A stretch of DNA of 64,000 nucleotides from Cytophagaceae bacterium ABcell3 (GCA_030913385.1 CP133159.1:2750584-2814583); one strand, 5' to 3'; positions 1 to 8,767 are shown, numbered from the stretch's first letter. Program-made: numbers and translations. The notes: generated by a model from the sequence alone, not told the origin.

Positions 1-2259
1 CGTAAGGTTGAAATGGCTTTGAGAAAGGCGTCTTTTGTTATTGTTCAAGATATTTCTTCGGCATCTGCGACAGTTCCTTATGCAGATTTAGTTTTGCCAG
101 CCGCAGGCTTTATGGAAAAAGAAGGGACTATGACTAATTCAGAAAGGCGTATAACTTACCTACCTAAAATTATTGATGCTCCTGGAGAAGCCTTGCCTGA
201 CAGTGAAATATTGTGCCGCTTTGCAAAGAAAATGGGCTTTGAAAAAGCTTTTGATTTTAAATCGGCGAGTGATGTCTATGCAGAACATTGCGCATTGACT
301 AAAGGAACCAATATAGATATCAGTGGCCTTTCTTATGACATCTTGAAAGAACAGAGGTCTGTACAGTGGCCTTTCCCTGAGGGAAATCAAGTCGGTACTG
401 ATAGACTGTTTACTGATCATAAATTTTATACGGAAAATAGTAAGGCCAAACTACATGCGGTCGCTGATGAAAATACTTCTGAAACGGTATCTGAAAGCTA
501 TCCTCTTGTCCTGACTACAGGCCGTATACGTGACCAATGGCATACAATGACAAGGACAGGGAAAGTAGGAAAACTGAACCAGCATATTGATAGACCTTAC
601 CTTGAAATCAACCCTGCTGATGCTGAGCAGAGGGGACTTAGAGAGAATGAGTGCGTTGAAATTTTTAGCAAGCGTGGCAATGTAAAAGTAATAGCCAAGC
701 TAAACCATGGAATCAAGAAAGGCACGGTGTTTATGCCTATGCATTGGGGCAAAGTACTTGATGATGATTCTGGAAGGGCAAATAACCTTACGAACCCTTT
801 GTTGGATCCAGTTTCAAAAGAGCCAGATTTTAAATATTCGGCTGTAGAGGTTCGTAAAATTCGCCACAGCCCAAGAAAAATTGTCATTGCCGGTGCAGGA
901 GCTGCGGCCTTCGGGTTTATAGAGAGCTATAGAAAGCAAAATGCTGCTGACGAAATTCATGTGTTTAGTAAAGAGGATAACCCATTTTATAATAGGGTTT
1001 TACTGCCTGAGTTTATTAGTGGCAAGAAAATGTGGGATAGCTTAGTGAAAATGCCGGACCACATGTTTGAGGAATATAATATTTATGTACATAAAGGTGT
1101 AGGCATTGATAAAGTAGACCCTAAACTTAAATGTATTAAAGATGGAAATGGAAAGTTGCATTCGTACGATATACTGATATTGGGTACAGGTAGCCGACCT
1201 GCTGTTCCGAAGGATGTGCCTAAAGAAATGAGAGGTATATTTACTATGAGACGCAAAGAAGATGCTGATGCTTTCAGGAATTCTCTTAAGCCTGGTAGTA
1301 AAGTTGTGGTGGTTGGCGGTGGCCTTCTTGGGCTTGAATTGGCTGACTCTCTTTATGAGCTTTCAATTCCTGTCAAAGTAGTTCAGCGTTCCTCGAGACT
1401 TATGGACCGGCAGCTGGATAAGTTTGCCAGCAACCTTTTAAATGAAGAGTTGCAGGAACGGGGGATAGAGATATTTTATAATGACGAAGTCTGTAGTCAT
1501 ATCGGAAACGAAAGCATAAAAGGGGTAAGGTTACGAAGTGGACGTCGTGTAGATTGCGATGCCTTGGTATATGCCATTGGTACTATTCCTAATATAGGTA
1601 TAGCCAGAGAGGCAGGACTAAAATGCAATAGGGGAGTGGTAGTAAATGACTACATGCAGACCAGTGACCCTTCTATTTTCGCTTTAGGAGAAATAGCAGA
1701 GCACCGCCAGATGCTATACGGGATCACAGCAGCCGCGGAAGAACAGGCCGGGCTACTTGCTCGGTACCTATCCGGCGATAACTTTGCCACATATTCTGGT
1801 TCGTTGTTTATGAACATCTTAAAAGTTTCTGATCTTAACTTATGTTCTTTAGGTGTGGTAGAAATACCTGACGGTGACCCTGACTACGAAGAAATAACTT
1901 ATGTTGATAAAGCTTCTAGGTATTACAAAAAGTGTATTTTGTACAAGGATAAGCTTGTGGGGGCAATCATGTATGGCGATAAATCCAAGTTCAATGACTT
2001 TAGGGAAATGATCAAAAACCAGATTGAAGTTGGGGCAAAGAGACAAGAGCTTATCCTTGGTGCTTCAGATTCTAAACCTGTTATAGGCAAACTGGTTTGC
2101 TCGTGCAACAATGTGGGTGAAGGAAATATTGAAGAAGCTATTAAGCAAGGCTGTAGTACATTGCAAAGTGTGTGCAGTAAGACTGCAGCTGGCACTGGGT
2201 GTGGAAGTTGCAAACCAGAAATTATTAATATTCTTCAGAAATTGGAGGTGACTGCATGA
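1..2259 (+). CDS. Assimilatory nitrate reductase C-terminus fused to NAD(P)H/FAD oxidoreductase and BFD [2Fe-2S] domain (5' partial)
   Basis: The reading frame is open to the left edge, so the gene starts upstream; the visible part is about 750 residues. Numbered from the Met at base 13, residues about 1-260 are the end of a molybdopterin oxidoreductase, with the dinucleotide-binding domain beginning near residue 163 (TTGRIRDQWHTMTR). Residues about 288-600 are a pyridine-nucleotide/FAD oxidoreductase like the N-terminus of NirB: a first Rossmann motif GAGAAA near 293 and a second GGGLLG near 437. The tail is a BFD-type iron-sulfur domain with C696xC698 and C730xxC733. From family knowledge it should reduce nitrate to nitrite in the cytoplasm, drawing electrons from NAD(P)H through the fused FAD module. 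The next gene overlaps its stop by 4 bases (ATGA), suggesting translational coupling. The fusion order is clear; nitrate as substrate is inferred. Confidence 0.85.
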   Translation, partial: RKVEMALRKASFVIVQDISSASATVPYADLVLPAAGFMEKEGTMTNSERRITYLPKIIDAPGEALPDSEILCRFAKKMGFEKAFDFKSASDVYAEHCALTKGTNIDISGLSYDILKEQRSVQWPFPEGNQVGTDRLFTDHKFYTENSKAKLHAVADENTSETVSESYPLVLTTGRIRDQWHTMTRTGKVGKLNQHIDRPYLEINPADAEQRGLRENECVEIFSKRGNVKVIAKLNHGIKKGTVFMPMHWGKVLDDDSGRANNLTNPLLDPVSKEPDFKYSAVEVRKIRHSPRKIVIAGAGAAAFGFIESYRKQNAADEIHVFSKEDNPFYNRVLLPEFISGKKMWDSLVKMPDHMFEEYNIYVHKGVGIDKVDPKLKCIKDGNGKLHSYDILILGTGSRPAVPKDVPKEMRGIFTMRRKEDADAFRNSLKPGSKVVVVGGGLLGLELADSLYELSIPVKVVQRSSRLMDRQLDKFASNLLNEELQERGIEIFYNDEVCSHIGNESIKGVRLRSGRRVDCDALVYAIGTIPNIGIAREAGLKCNRGVVVNDYMQTSDPSIFALGEIAEHRQMLYGITAAAEEQAGLLARYLSGDNFATYSGSLFMNILKVSDLNLCSLGVVEIPDGDPDYEEITYVDKASRYYKKCILYKDKLVGAIMYGDKSKFNDFREMIKNQIEVGAKRQELILGASDSKPVIGKLVCSCNNVGEGNIEEAIKQGCSTLQSVCSKTAAGTGCGSCKPEIINILQKLEVTA

Positions 2260-3734
2260 AAAAAATGAAGACCATCAAAATATTGACCCGTGGAGGAAAT
2301 GTTTCTGTGGGTGAACTCCGAAGGATTATTATGGCGGCCAATCATTTTGGTGTCTCTGATATCCAAGTGGGAAACAGGCAGGAACTGCTATTTCGTGTTG
2401 ATGAAAAGTACCTGTCCGATTTAAACTCTCGTTTAAGTAATATTATCTATGATAAAGTTGAAGATCCTGGAATTTATCATAACATAATATCATCTTTTCC
2501 TTATGCTGATATTTTGCCTTCCACTCGATGGTTGTCCGAGGGTGCATATCTAGAAATATTAGAGTCTTTCGACTTTAGTCCTGTTTTGAAGGTGTCTCTA
2601 TGTGATCCAGCCCAAGGTATGGTGCCAATTATTAACGGAGACCTTAATTTTATTGCCTCTGAACACGATGAGTATTGGTTTCTGAAAATCAGGATGCCTG
2701 GGTCCAACAAAACAGAAACCTTTCCTGCTTTGGTCGCCAGTACAGATATTGCTGAACTGACGGAAGTTTTGCAAAATATCATATTGACTGGTGAAAAGGT
2801 GCCTTTTTCATCTGTTATCGATCAAGTGTACGCTTATGAAAAATGGCATTTTAGGGTAATTGACCGGGAGCTCGCTTTAGATAGACCTCACTTTTCTTAC
2901 CTTGATGGCTTTCAGTCCTCTGGCGAAAAGTATTGGTTGGGGATCTTTCAGAACAGCAACAAGTACTCTATAAAGTTGCTTGAAGACTTGTGCATCCAAT
3001 GTGTTAGTAATAACATAGGGAGTATATTACTATCAACCAGAAACTCCTTTATTATAAAGAACATAAATAAAAAGTCCGTTCCGGATTGGGAAATTATCTT
3101 AGGCAAGCATGGTATACTTTCTCAACACTCATCACTTGACCTTTGTTGGACTTTGCCTGTGGGAAAAGAGAAGTTTCTTAAGCTGAAAAAAGAAATCATT
3201 TCCAAAGTTAAAGACCAGGGTTTACGTGTCGGTAATTTAAGTTTTGCCATCACAGAGGACTGCCATAGCGCTATGGCTTCAATTATTATTGAAAACAAAT
3301 GCGCCATACCTCAATTGAACCTGTTTAACAGCTACAATATCTGGTATAGGAAAGACTTTAACCCTTTTAGTGAAGAGTTGATCCCTTTCTCAGGAAATAT
3401 ACCGAAAAGAGACATTGCTTCTATTTTATGTTGGCTGGTTGAAAAGCATTATGATGATTTGAGAAAGCCTGTGCAGAAGACCAAGGAAGCAGTTCGGCCA
3501 AAAGAAAAAACATCGAGTGATAAAACAACTGGCAATACCATGTACATGTGCAGTTGCTGTATGACTTTATATGATGAATCTCTTGGAGATGAAAGTGCTT
3601 CTGTTCCGGCTGGGACTTCCTTCAAAGCTTTGCCAGATAATTATGGTTGCAGCGTTTGCGGTTCTGGAAAGGACAAGTTTGTTCCGGCAGATATAAGGAT
3701 TTTATCAGGCAACCATGTTCCCGAGTTAGAATAA
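2256..3734 (+). CDS. Nitrite/sulfite reductase-like protein with C-terminal rubredoxin domain
   Basis: 492 residues, starting inside the stop codon of the nitrate reductase fusion, so it is probably co-translated and works with it. The N-terminus (GELRRIIMAANHFGVSDIQV, about residues 17-36) resembles the ferredoxin-like half-domain of siroheme nitrite and sulfite reductases. The CX5C...CX3C ligands for the [4Fe-4S]-siroheme centre are absent: the cysteines before residue 430 are isolated or in a single CxxC. Residues about 429-480 form a rubredoxin with CSCC (C432/C435) and CSVC (C465/C468), which should bind one iron. My inference is an electron-transfer or assembly partner of the nitrate reductase, not a nitrite reductase. 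Family assignment of the first 400 residues is moderate; the rubredoxin is clear. Confidence 0.75.
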   Translation: MKKMKTIKILTRGGNVSVGELRRIIMAANHFGVSDIQVGNRQELLFRVDEKYLSDLNSRLSNIIYDKVEDPGIYHNIISSFPYADILPSTRWLSEGAYLEILESFDFSPVLKVSLCDPAQGMVPIINGDLNFIASEHDEYWFLKIRMPGSNKTETFPALVASTDIAELTEVLQNIILTGEKVPFSSVIDQVYAYEKWHFRVIDRELALDRPHFSYLDGFQSSGEKYWLGIFQNSNKYSIKLLEDLCIQCVSNNIGSILLSTRNSFIIKNINKKSVPDWEIILGKHGILSQHSSLDLCWTLPVGKEKFLKLKKEIISKVKDQGLRVGNLSFAITEDCHSAMASIIIENKCAIPQLNLFNSYNIWYRKDFNPFSEELIPFSGNIPKRDIASILCWLVEKHYDDLRKPVQKTKEAVRPKEKTSSDKTTGNTMYMCSCCMTLYDESLGDESASVPAGTSFKALPDNYGCSVCGSGKDKFVPADIRILSGNHVPELE

Positions 3735-3793
3735 TAATCGATTGGTTATGGTGGTACGTTAAGTTCTTTCGGGCAACGGGTGCTTTTTAAATA

Positions 3794-3824
3794 GATCAGG
3801 TTTTTAATAACCTGGTCTTTTTTT
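3794..3824 (+). terminator. Rho-independent terminator after the nitrate locus
   Basis: A stem of GATCAGGTT and AACCTGGTC (one G-T pair) around a short AT loop is followed by seven T. It lies 60 bases after the rubredoxin-protein stop and would end the nitrate operon transcript. Confidence 0.8.
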
Positions 3825-4204
3825 GTATGTGAGGGCAAGATCAATGCTCTCTTGTTCTGTTTTTCTACTATAACAAGCTAAAGCATAGTTTGCCTAAAGG
3901 TTATGTCTTGCTTTTTTCCCTCTTTCCCATATGAAAAAAATGTCTTTTTGCTTATTGTTCATTTTTAGAATATTAGTGCATCGTTTTGATTATTTTAGAA
4001 TTAATGATCAAAGAGGCGTTTGTATTTAACCTATTTTTTTTATTACTTCTGATTTTATTAGTGGAAAATGATTGATTGCTGCTTCAATTTGATTTCAATG
4101 GAGGCGAAAAGCGTATTTTTCATAGAGAATTTCTTTTTAGGCAAACATTTTCTTTATAATACTATTTTAATTTAAAGGTTTTTTATTTAAGGTAATTTTT
4201 AATT
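3825..4204. other. AT-rich intergenic region before glycogen synthase
   Basis: About 380 very AT-rich bases. No ORF with coding character, tRNA, inverted repeat of note or copy of the window's repeat families was seen. It should contain the promoter of the following glycogen synthase gene, but I could not pick out a convincing -33/-7 pair. Confidence 0.4.
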
Positions 4205-6022
4205 TTGAACTGGATGAAGTCTTCAAAACAATTTTCGGATGCATTATTGCTGGAAGTAGCTTGGGAGGTATGTAACCAAGTAGGTGGGATCTACACTGTA
4301 ATTAGATCTAAAGTTCCTGCAATGTGTGAAAAGTGGGGGGGTAATTATTGTTTAATAGGTCCATATTTCCATAACAAGGCACAAGCTGAATTTGACCCCA
4401 TAGAGGACTATTCGGATCCTTTTGGGCAGGCTGTGCTGAAAATGCGGGATATGGGTTTTGAAGTCTTTTATGGAAAATGGCTTGTTTCGGGGAGGCCAAG
4501 GGTGGTTCTTATTAACCCATACAGTGCCTTTCATAAATTGAATGAAATAAAATATTACCTGTGGGAGCACCACCAGTTGACTTCTAAAGACCTTGACGAG
4601 CTTTATGATCAGGTAGTTTCTTTTGGATATTTGGTGAAAGTATATCTGGCAGAGTTGTCAAATGCTCAGGCCAATGAAAAGAAAGTGCTTGCACATTTTC
4701 ACGAGTGGATGGTTGGTACTGCTATACCGGGCATCAAGCATGACGGCATCAAAGTATCTACTGTTTTTACTACCCATGCCACCTTGCTTGGGAGGTATCT
4801 GGCCATGAACAACCCATATTTCTATGATCATTTGCCTTGGCTGGACTGGCTAAAAGAAGCACAGTACTTTAACATTGAGCCTCAAGTGCGTATTGAGAGG
4901 GCCGCAGCCCATGGTGCTGATGTGTTTTCTACAGTGAGTGATGTCACTGCAAAAGAGTGTACCCATTTACTTGGCAGGGATGTTGACCTTATTTTGCCAA
5001 ATGGATTAAATATCCAACGGTTTATAGCACTCCATGAGTTTCAGAACCTGCATCTTGAATATAAAGAGCAGATCCATCAATTTGTCATGGGACATTTCTT
5101 CCAGAGCTATTCTTTTGACCTTGATAAAACCTTATATTTTTTCACTTCAGGAAGATATGAATATAGAAATAAAGGGTATGACCTAACACTGGAAGCGCTG
5201 GCCAGGCTGAACTGGCGCATGAGAGAGGCTAATATGGACACCACGGTGGTTATGTTCTTTATTACAAAGCAGCCTTATCACTCTATCAATCCTAGTGCAT
5301 TGCAGTCGCGGGCCATCATGGAGGAAATCCGGGAAACTTGTGAAGCTATAGAAAAGCAAGTAGGTAACCGGCTGTTCTGTGCCGCAGCGGCTTCTAGTGA
5401 TGCCAAAGTACCCGACTTAAATCATTTTGTAGACGATTATTGGAGGTTGCGTCTAAGAAGGACTATACAGTCGTGGAAATCTGCAGGTCTTCCACTTATT
5501 GTTACCCATAACCTTATCAATGACCAGAAAGATGAAATCCTCAATTTCCTTAGAATGGCCAATTTGGTGAACAATGAGCATGATAGGGTTAAAATCGTTT
5601 ACCATCCAGATTTTATTTCTCCTACAAATCCGCTGTTTGGAATGGAATACGGTCAGTTTATTCGTGGCTGTCACCTAGGTGTTTTCCCTAGTTACTACGA
5701 ACCTTGGGGGTATACACCTTTAGAGTCTATTGCTAGTGGAGTGCCTGCTGTTACAAGTGACCTTACAGGATTTGGTGACTATGTGAAGAAGGCTATGCCA
5801 GACCATAATGATAATGGCCTTTATGTAGTGCAACGAAAAGACAGGAGCTTTGACGATGCGGCAAACCAGCTTACAGACATGTTGTTTGAGTTTGTTAAAC
5901 AAACCCGACGTGACAGGATTCAGCAAAGAAATATGGTAGAAGCTGCATCTGAAGGATTTGACTGGAAACACTTAGCTGCGTTTTATGATCAAGCTTATGA
6001 AAAGGCGCTTAGCTTCCAATAA
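4205..6022 (+). CDS. Glycogen synthase, GT3 family (eukaryote-like)
   Basis: 605 residues from a TTG start; an ATG three codons later (4214) is an alternative. The N-terminus reads LLLEVAWEVCNQVGGIYTVI, the signature of the fungal/animal glycogen synthase family GT3 and unlike the KVGGLGDV signature of ordinary bacterial GlgA (GT5). The C-terminal half has the family's acceptor-site segment (YYEPWGYTPLESIASGVPAVTSDLTGFGDY). It should extend alpha-1,4-glucan from UDP-glucose in the cytosol. Other glucan and trehalose enzymes lie at 13.4, 15.6 and 20 kb, so it belongs to a dispersed storage-sugar neighbourhood. Length is typical for bacterial GT3 members, which lack the eukaryotic regulatory tails. 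Confidence 0.9.
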   Translation: MNWMKSSKQFSDALLLEVAWEVCNQVGGIYTVIRSKVPAMCEKWGGNYCLIGPYFHNKAQAEFDPIEDYSDPFGQAVLKMRDMGFEVFYGKWLVSGRPRVVLINPYSAFHKLNEIKYYLWEHHQLTSKDLDELYDQVVSFGYLVKVYLAELSNAQANEKKVLAHFHEWMVGTAIPGIKHDGIKVSTVFTTHATLLGRYLAMNNPYFYDHLPWLDWLKEAQYFNIEPQVRIERAAAHGADVFSTVSDVTAKECTHLLGRDVDLILPNGLNIQRFIALHEFQNLHLEYKEQIHQFVMGHFFQSYSFDLDKTLYFFTSGRYEYRNKGYDLTLEALARLNWRMREANMDTTVVMFFITKQPYHSINPSALQSRAIMEEIRETCEAIEKQVGNRLFCAAAASSDAKVPDLNHFVDDYWRLRLRRTIQSWKSAGLPLIVTHNLINDQKDEILNFLRMANLVNNEHDRVKIVYHPDFISPTNPLFGMEYGQFIRGCHLGVFPSYYEPWGYTPLESIASGVPAVTSDLTGFGDYVKKAMPDHNDNGLYVVQRKDRSFDDAANQLTDMLFEFVKQTRRDRIQQRNMVEAASEGFDWKHLAAFYDQAYEKALSFQ

Positions 6023-6135
6023 AACTCGTTTTTAACGCTGTTGTTTCTATGCGGGAAAATTAGTAGTGAACATTTTGGCTTTTCCTACGCTTTATTAATT
6101 AGAGGTATAAAGGTAGAATGTAAAATTTGTGTGTT

Positions 6136-6615
6136 ATGGCCAAACCAAGTGTTGAACTGATTGATGCGCTTCGTAAAACAGCGAAAAGAGTTTCTGTAAA
6201 ATCCAATTACGAGTGGAAAGATATCGGAGCGTGTAATTGTGGTAATCTTGTCCAGGTTGTAACAGATCTTAATAAAAAAGAGATTTCCAATTACGGTATT
6301 AAGAAGCATGGTGACTGGGAAATGCTGGTAAGACTATATAAGAAAGACAGCGGGTATAAGATAGATGATATCATTACCGAGATGCTTAATATTGGATTTA
6401 TTCTTGATGATCTGGTCCATCTGGAGAACCTTAGCGATCGAAAGATTCTTAGTAGAATCCCTGAAACAAAATTCCTTAAAAGGGATAGAAAGGATGATGT
6501 TGTTTTGTATTTGAACACCTGGGCAGACATGATGGAAGAGGCCCTATACAAAGAAATCGAGATCAGCGAAATTAAAGAAGTTATTGAACAGCCAAACCAA
6601 CCAGTTAAAGTATAA
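6136..6615 (+). CDS. Conserved hypothetical protein, 159 aa
   Basis: The ATG at 6136 (MAKPSVEL) is preferred over an upstream in-frame TTG. The protein is soluble, charged and mostly helical by composition, with a short CNCG motif near residue 35 (GACNCGNLVQVV) that is the only cysteine pair. No signal peptide or membrane segment is visible and I do not recognise the family. It stands alone, between glycogen synthase and a response regulator, with its own strong terminator downstream, so it is probably a single-gene transcript. Confidence 0.7.
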   Translation: MAKPSVELIDALRKTAKRVSVKSNYEWKDIGACNCGNLVQVVTDLNKKEISNYGIKKHGDWEMLVRLYKKDSGYKIDDIITEMLNIGFILDDLVHLENLSDRKILSRIPETKFLKRDRKDDVVLYLNTWADMMEEALYKEIEISEIKEVIEQPNQPVKV

Positions 6616-6652
6616 ACCAGAACGGTAGAGGAAAGTCGGCTGAAAATATTTT

Positions 6653-6701
6653 AAACACCTATCCTGGAAGAATAGATAAATTCCGGGATAGGTGTTTTTT
6701 T
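6653..6701 (+). terminator. Rho-independent terminator
   Basis: AACACCTATCC...GGA pairs with TCC..GGATAGGTGTT around a loop of about 12 bases and is followed by a T-run. It is about 40 bases after the stop of the 159-aa protein. Confidence 0.85.
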
Positions 6702-6792
6702 AACCCATTTCCAGTATGGTAGCTATATTATTGTAGCCTCTTTAATATATGTTTAAGCTACAGCCTTTATTTTTTAAACTATTTGGTAGGGT

Positions 6793-6798
6793 AGGAGG
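6793..6798 (+). promoter_or_regulatory. Shine-Dalgarno sequence for the response regulator
   Basis: A perfect AGGAGG lies 8 bases upstream of ATG 6807. Such clear sites are rare in this window and it favours 6807 over the internal ATG at 6840. Confidence 0.6.
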
Positions 6799-6806
6799 TT
6801 GTATAT

Positions 6807-7229
6807 ATGAAACAGATTGTTTTTCTTATGGGGTTTAGGATGAGAAAGTTAAATGCAATTTTGCTGGTAGATGACGATCAGATAACTAATTTTATCAATA
6901 AGCGGCTTATAAAAAAACTAGAAGTAGCCGACGACATTCAAGTAGCTTTAAATGGCGAAGAGGCGTTGAATTTGATAAAAAAATGCCAGAAGGAAGAGGT
7001 TGAGTGCCCTGATGTTATCTTTCTTGATATTAATATGCCAGTTACAGATGGCTTTGGCTTCTTGAAAGCTTTTGAAGGCATGGATGTTAATAAGGATGTA
7101 AATGTTATTGTCCTCACTACTTCATCTAATCCTAAGGATATTAAAAACCTTGAAAGTTATCAGATAAAAGGTTTTCTTAATAAACCTTTGACTGAAGAAA
7201 AAGTGAAAGAGGTCATAGAAGAACTGTAG
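6807..7229 (+). CDS. Single-domain response regulator (CheY-like receiver)
   Basis: 140 residues, consisting of one receiver domain. It has the acidic pocket (LLVDDDQ), the phospho-acceptor aspartate in VIFLDINMP, the conserved Thr in VLTTSS and the Lys in FLNKPL. There is no output domain, so it should act by protein contact or as a phosphorelay intermediate. An AGGAGG sits 8 bases before the ATG at 6807, which supports that start; an internal ATG at 6840 (MRKLNAILLVDDD) would also give a complete receiver. No kinase gene is adjacent, so the partner is unknown. Confidence 0.9.
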   Translation: MKQIVFLMGFRMRKLNAILLVDDDQITNFINKRLIKKLEVADDIQVALNGEEALNLIKKCQKEEVECPDVIFLDINMPVTDGFGFLKAFEGMDVNKDVNVIVLTTSSNPKDIKNLESYQIKGFLNKPLTEEKVKEVIEEL

Positions 7230-7616
7230 GTTTTCCCATTTGTTGTTGCAAATAGTTTTATGAGTTTCAAGGTTCTGTCTCTTATTTTTTTTGCGATCTG
7301 AATTCTTAAACCTGAAATATGCTTTAGAACTTTCTACTAAGTGGCAAAATAACTTCAAAACAGACCTTTACTCGCATTTGGCTTTTAACCATAGAACAAA
7401 TATGCTTTGCAAATCAAATACGCTGATTTTTTGTTCTTATGCGCCTCATAACGAAATCTAATGCATAATCCAGGTTAAAAAAATCCTCTGACTGTTGAAG
7501 GTTGTCTTTTTTTATAACAGGTAAATCACATTATGGCTTAGGAAAGGGGAGTGTCTGACGCTTACCCTAAGCTGTCTGAAAAAACGGTTTTGTTGACCTA
7601 AATTTTGTACTTCAAC
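7230..7616. other. Non-coding stretch before the family A element
   Basis: About 390 bases after the response regulator. Apart from the family C half-repeat at 7440-7476, I see no gene, RNA or strong hairpin. Confidence 0.4.
7440..7476 (-). repeat. Family C palindromic repeat, half copy
   Basis: Read on the minus strand it begins AACCTGGATTATGCATTAGA and continues TTTCGTTATGAGGCGCA. It closely matches the copy at 10191-10227, and shares its end with those at 18015, 42438 and 63214. It appears to be a solo end of a small element. Confidence 0.6.
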
Positions 7617-7628
7617 AATTATTAAATA

Positions 7629-7994
7629 GGATTACCCATTTAAGTCTCTAGAAGTAATAAGTTTTTTGCATGATAAAATGCTTTAAACGGTCTTCCTTAA
7701 GTGACGGTACGTGCCATAGTTAGACAATAAGATGGCCATTGATGAAATTGCGTTAAGAACTTTATAACCATGGAGCGGCCAAAAAATTTGCTGTCTGAGC
7801 CCGACGCAAGGAGGGTGAGTTTCAAATTTTTTAGCGTAATGGTTATAAAGTTTAGCAAATTTCATCACAGGCCTTGACTTTTTTGCTTACTTTTTTTGTC
7901 CAAGAAAAAAAGTAAGGCCTTGCCGGCGAGGCAAAAAGTAACTTAGCTAGCCTATGTAAGCTAATAAAGCATCAGATATCTAAATGGGTAACCC
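7629..7994 (+). mobile_element. Family A MITE-like element, copy 1 (366 bp)
   Basis: Ends are imperfect inverted repeats, GGATTACCCATTTAA on the left and TAAATGGGTAACCC on the right. Flanking 12-bp direct repeats (7617-7628 and 7995-8006) match at 10 of 12 positions, as expected for a target-site duplication that has drifted. The interior contains an A/T-rich dyad near 7880-7920 (TTTTTTTGTCC..AAGAAAAAAA). A second full copy lies at 62131-62503 in the opposite orientation and a deleted copy at 41114-41226. No transposase is encoded, and the only ORF inside is not conserved between copies. Confidence 0.8.
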
Positions 7995-8071
7995 TATTAT
8001 TAAAAACACATTTCCGGATTCAAACAATTAGACGTGGTTTATGTAATTATTATATAATCCATTTGAAAAAT

Positions 8072-8767
8072 ATGCCTATGAGAAATATTAACTTTGTATT
8101 TATTTTTTGTTTTTTACTTCAAAGTTCATTAAGCATTAATAGTGCATTTGGTCAGGAAGACCATCATCCACCAGATGATTCTGGTGAAATTGGGCAACCT
8201 GGGGCGTTTTCTGAAGTAGATACCATATTTGTTCGCAATCATGAATTTGAACCCGACTCTTTAACAATCAGTGTAGGGGATAGTGTGGTTTTTTATTGGG
8301 AGTCTGGAGATCATACTACCTCTTCCCATGACCAGCCGCCAGGAACAGGACCATGGCATCAGCATATAAATGCTCAACAAACTTCTTGGCTGATGCAATT
8401 GACCACGCCTGGCGAATATCATTACCATTCCATGAACTACCCAGATATAATGACGGGTGTTATCGTGGTGGAGGATGATGAGGAAGTTACGAGTGTCAAT
8501 ACCTCTCAGAACAACCAGAAAAAGTATATTGAGTCGGTTTACCCTAACCCTGCATCTGATGTTGCTCAATTTCGCATAAGCAAAGAAGGGCACGGTGGTA
8601 CACTTAGGGTTACAAACATTATTGGTGAAGAAATGGAATCGGTAGTAGTTAATGACTCTGAAGATACCAAAGTAAATGTTTCTGCTTATCCGGAGGGAAT
8701 ATACATATATACCTTAGAGATCGATAATCAAAGTAAAGTTTCTGGAAAATTTATTGTGAACAGATAA
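8072..8767 (+). CDS. Secreted cupredoxin-like protein with T9SS C-terminal sorting domain
   Basis: About 231 residues. ATG 8072 or 8078 is a likelier start than the TTG at 8063. An N-terminal signal peptide (NFVFIFCFLLQSS...AFG) is followed by a His- and Asp-rich linker, a plastocyanin-like beta domain (about residues 45-140; VGDSVVFYWESGDHTTSSH and GEYHYHSMNYPDIMTG) and a type A T9SS sorting domain (YPNPASD to GKFIVNR at the end). Export would be through Sec and then the type IX system to the cell surface. The canonical copper Cys is His here and the mature protein has no cysteine, so it is not an ordinary blue-copper protein. It is a single gene with its own terminator. Confidence 0.8.
   Translation: MPMRNINFVFIFCFLLQSSLSINSAFGQEDHHPPDDSGEIGQPGAFSEVDTIFVRNHEFEPDSLTISVGDSVVFYWESGDHTTSSHDQPPGTGPWHQHINAQQTSWLMQLTTPGEYHYHSMNYPDIMTGVIVVEDDEEVTSVNTSQNNQKKYIESVYPNPASDVAQFRISKEGHGGTLRVTNIIGEEMESVVVNDSEDTKVNVSAYPEGIYIYTLEIDNQSKVSGKFIVNR

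Noticed and set aside
2256-3734. Functional siroheme nitrite reductase
   Set aside because: The iron-sulfur/siroheme cysteine ligands are missing and the chain ends in a rubredoxin.
7683-7868. Protein MMKFAKLYNHYA... read from the family A elements (also at 62257-62439)
   Set aside because: After the shared first twelve residues the two copies diverge because of an inserted palindrome that shifts the frame, so the reading frame is not conserved. The element is better seen as non-coding.
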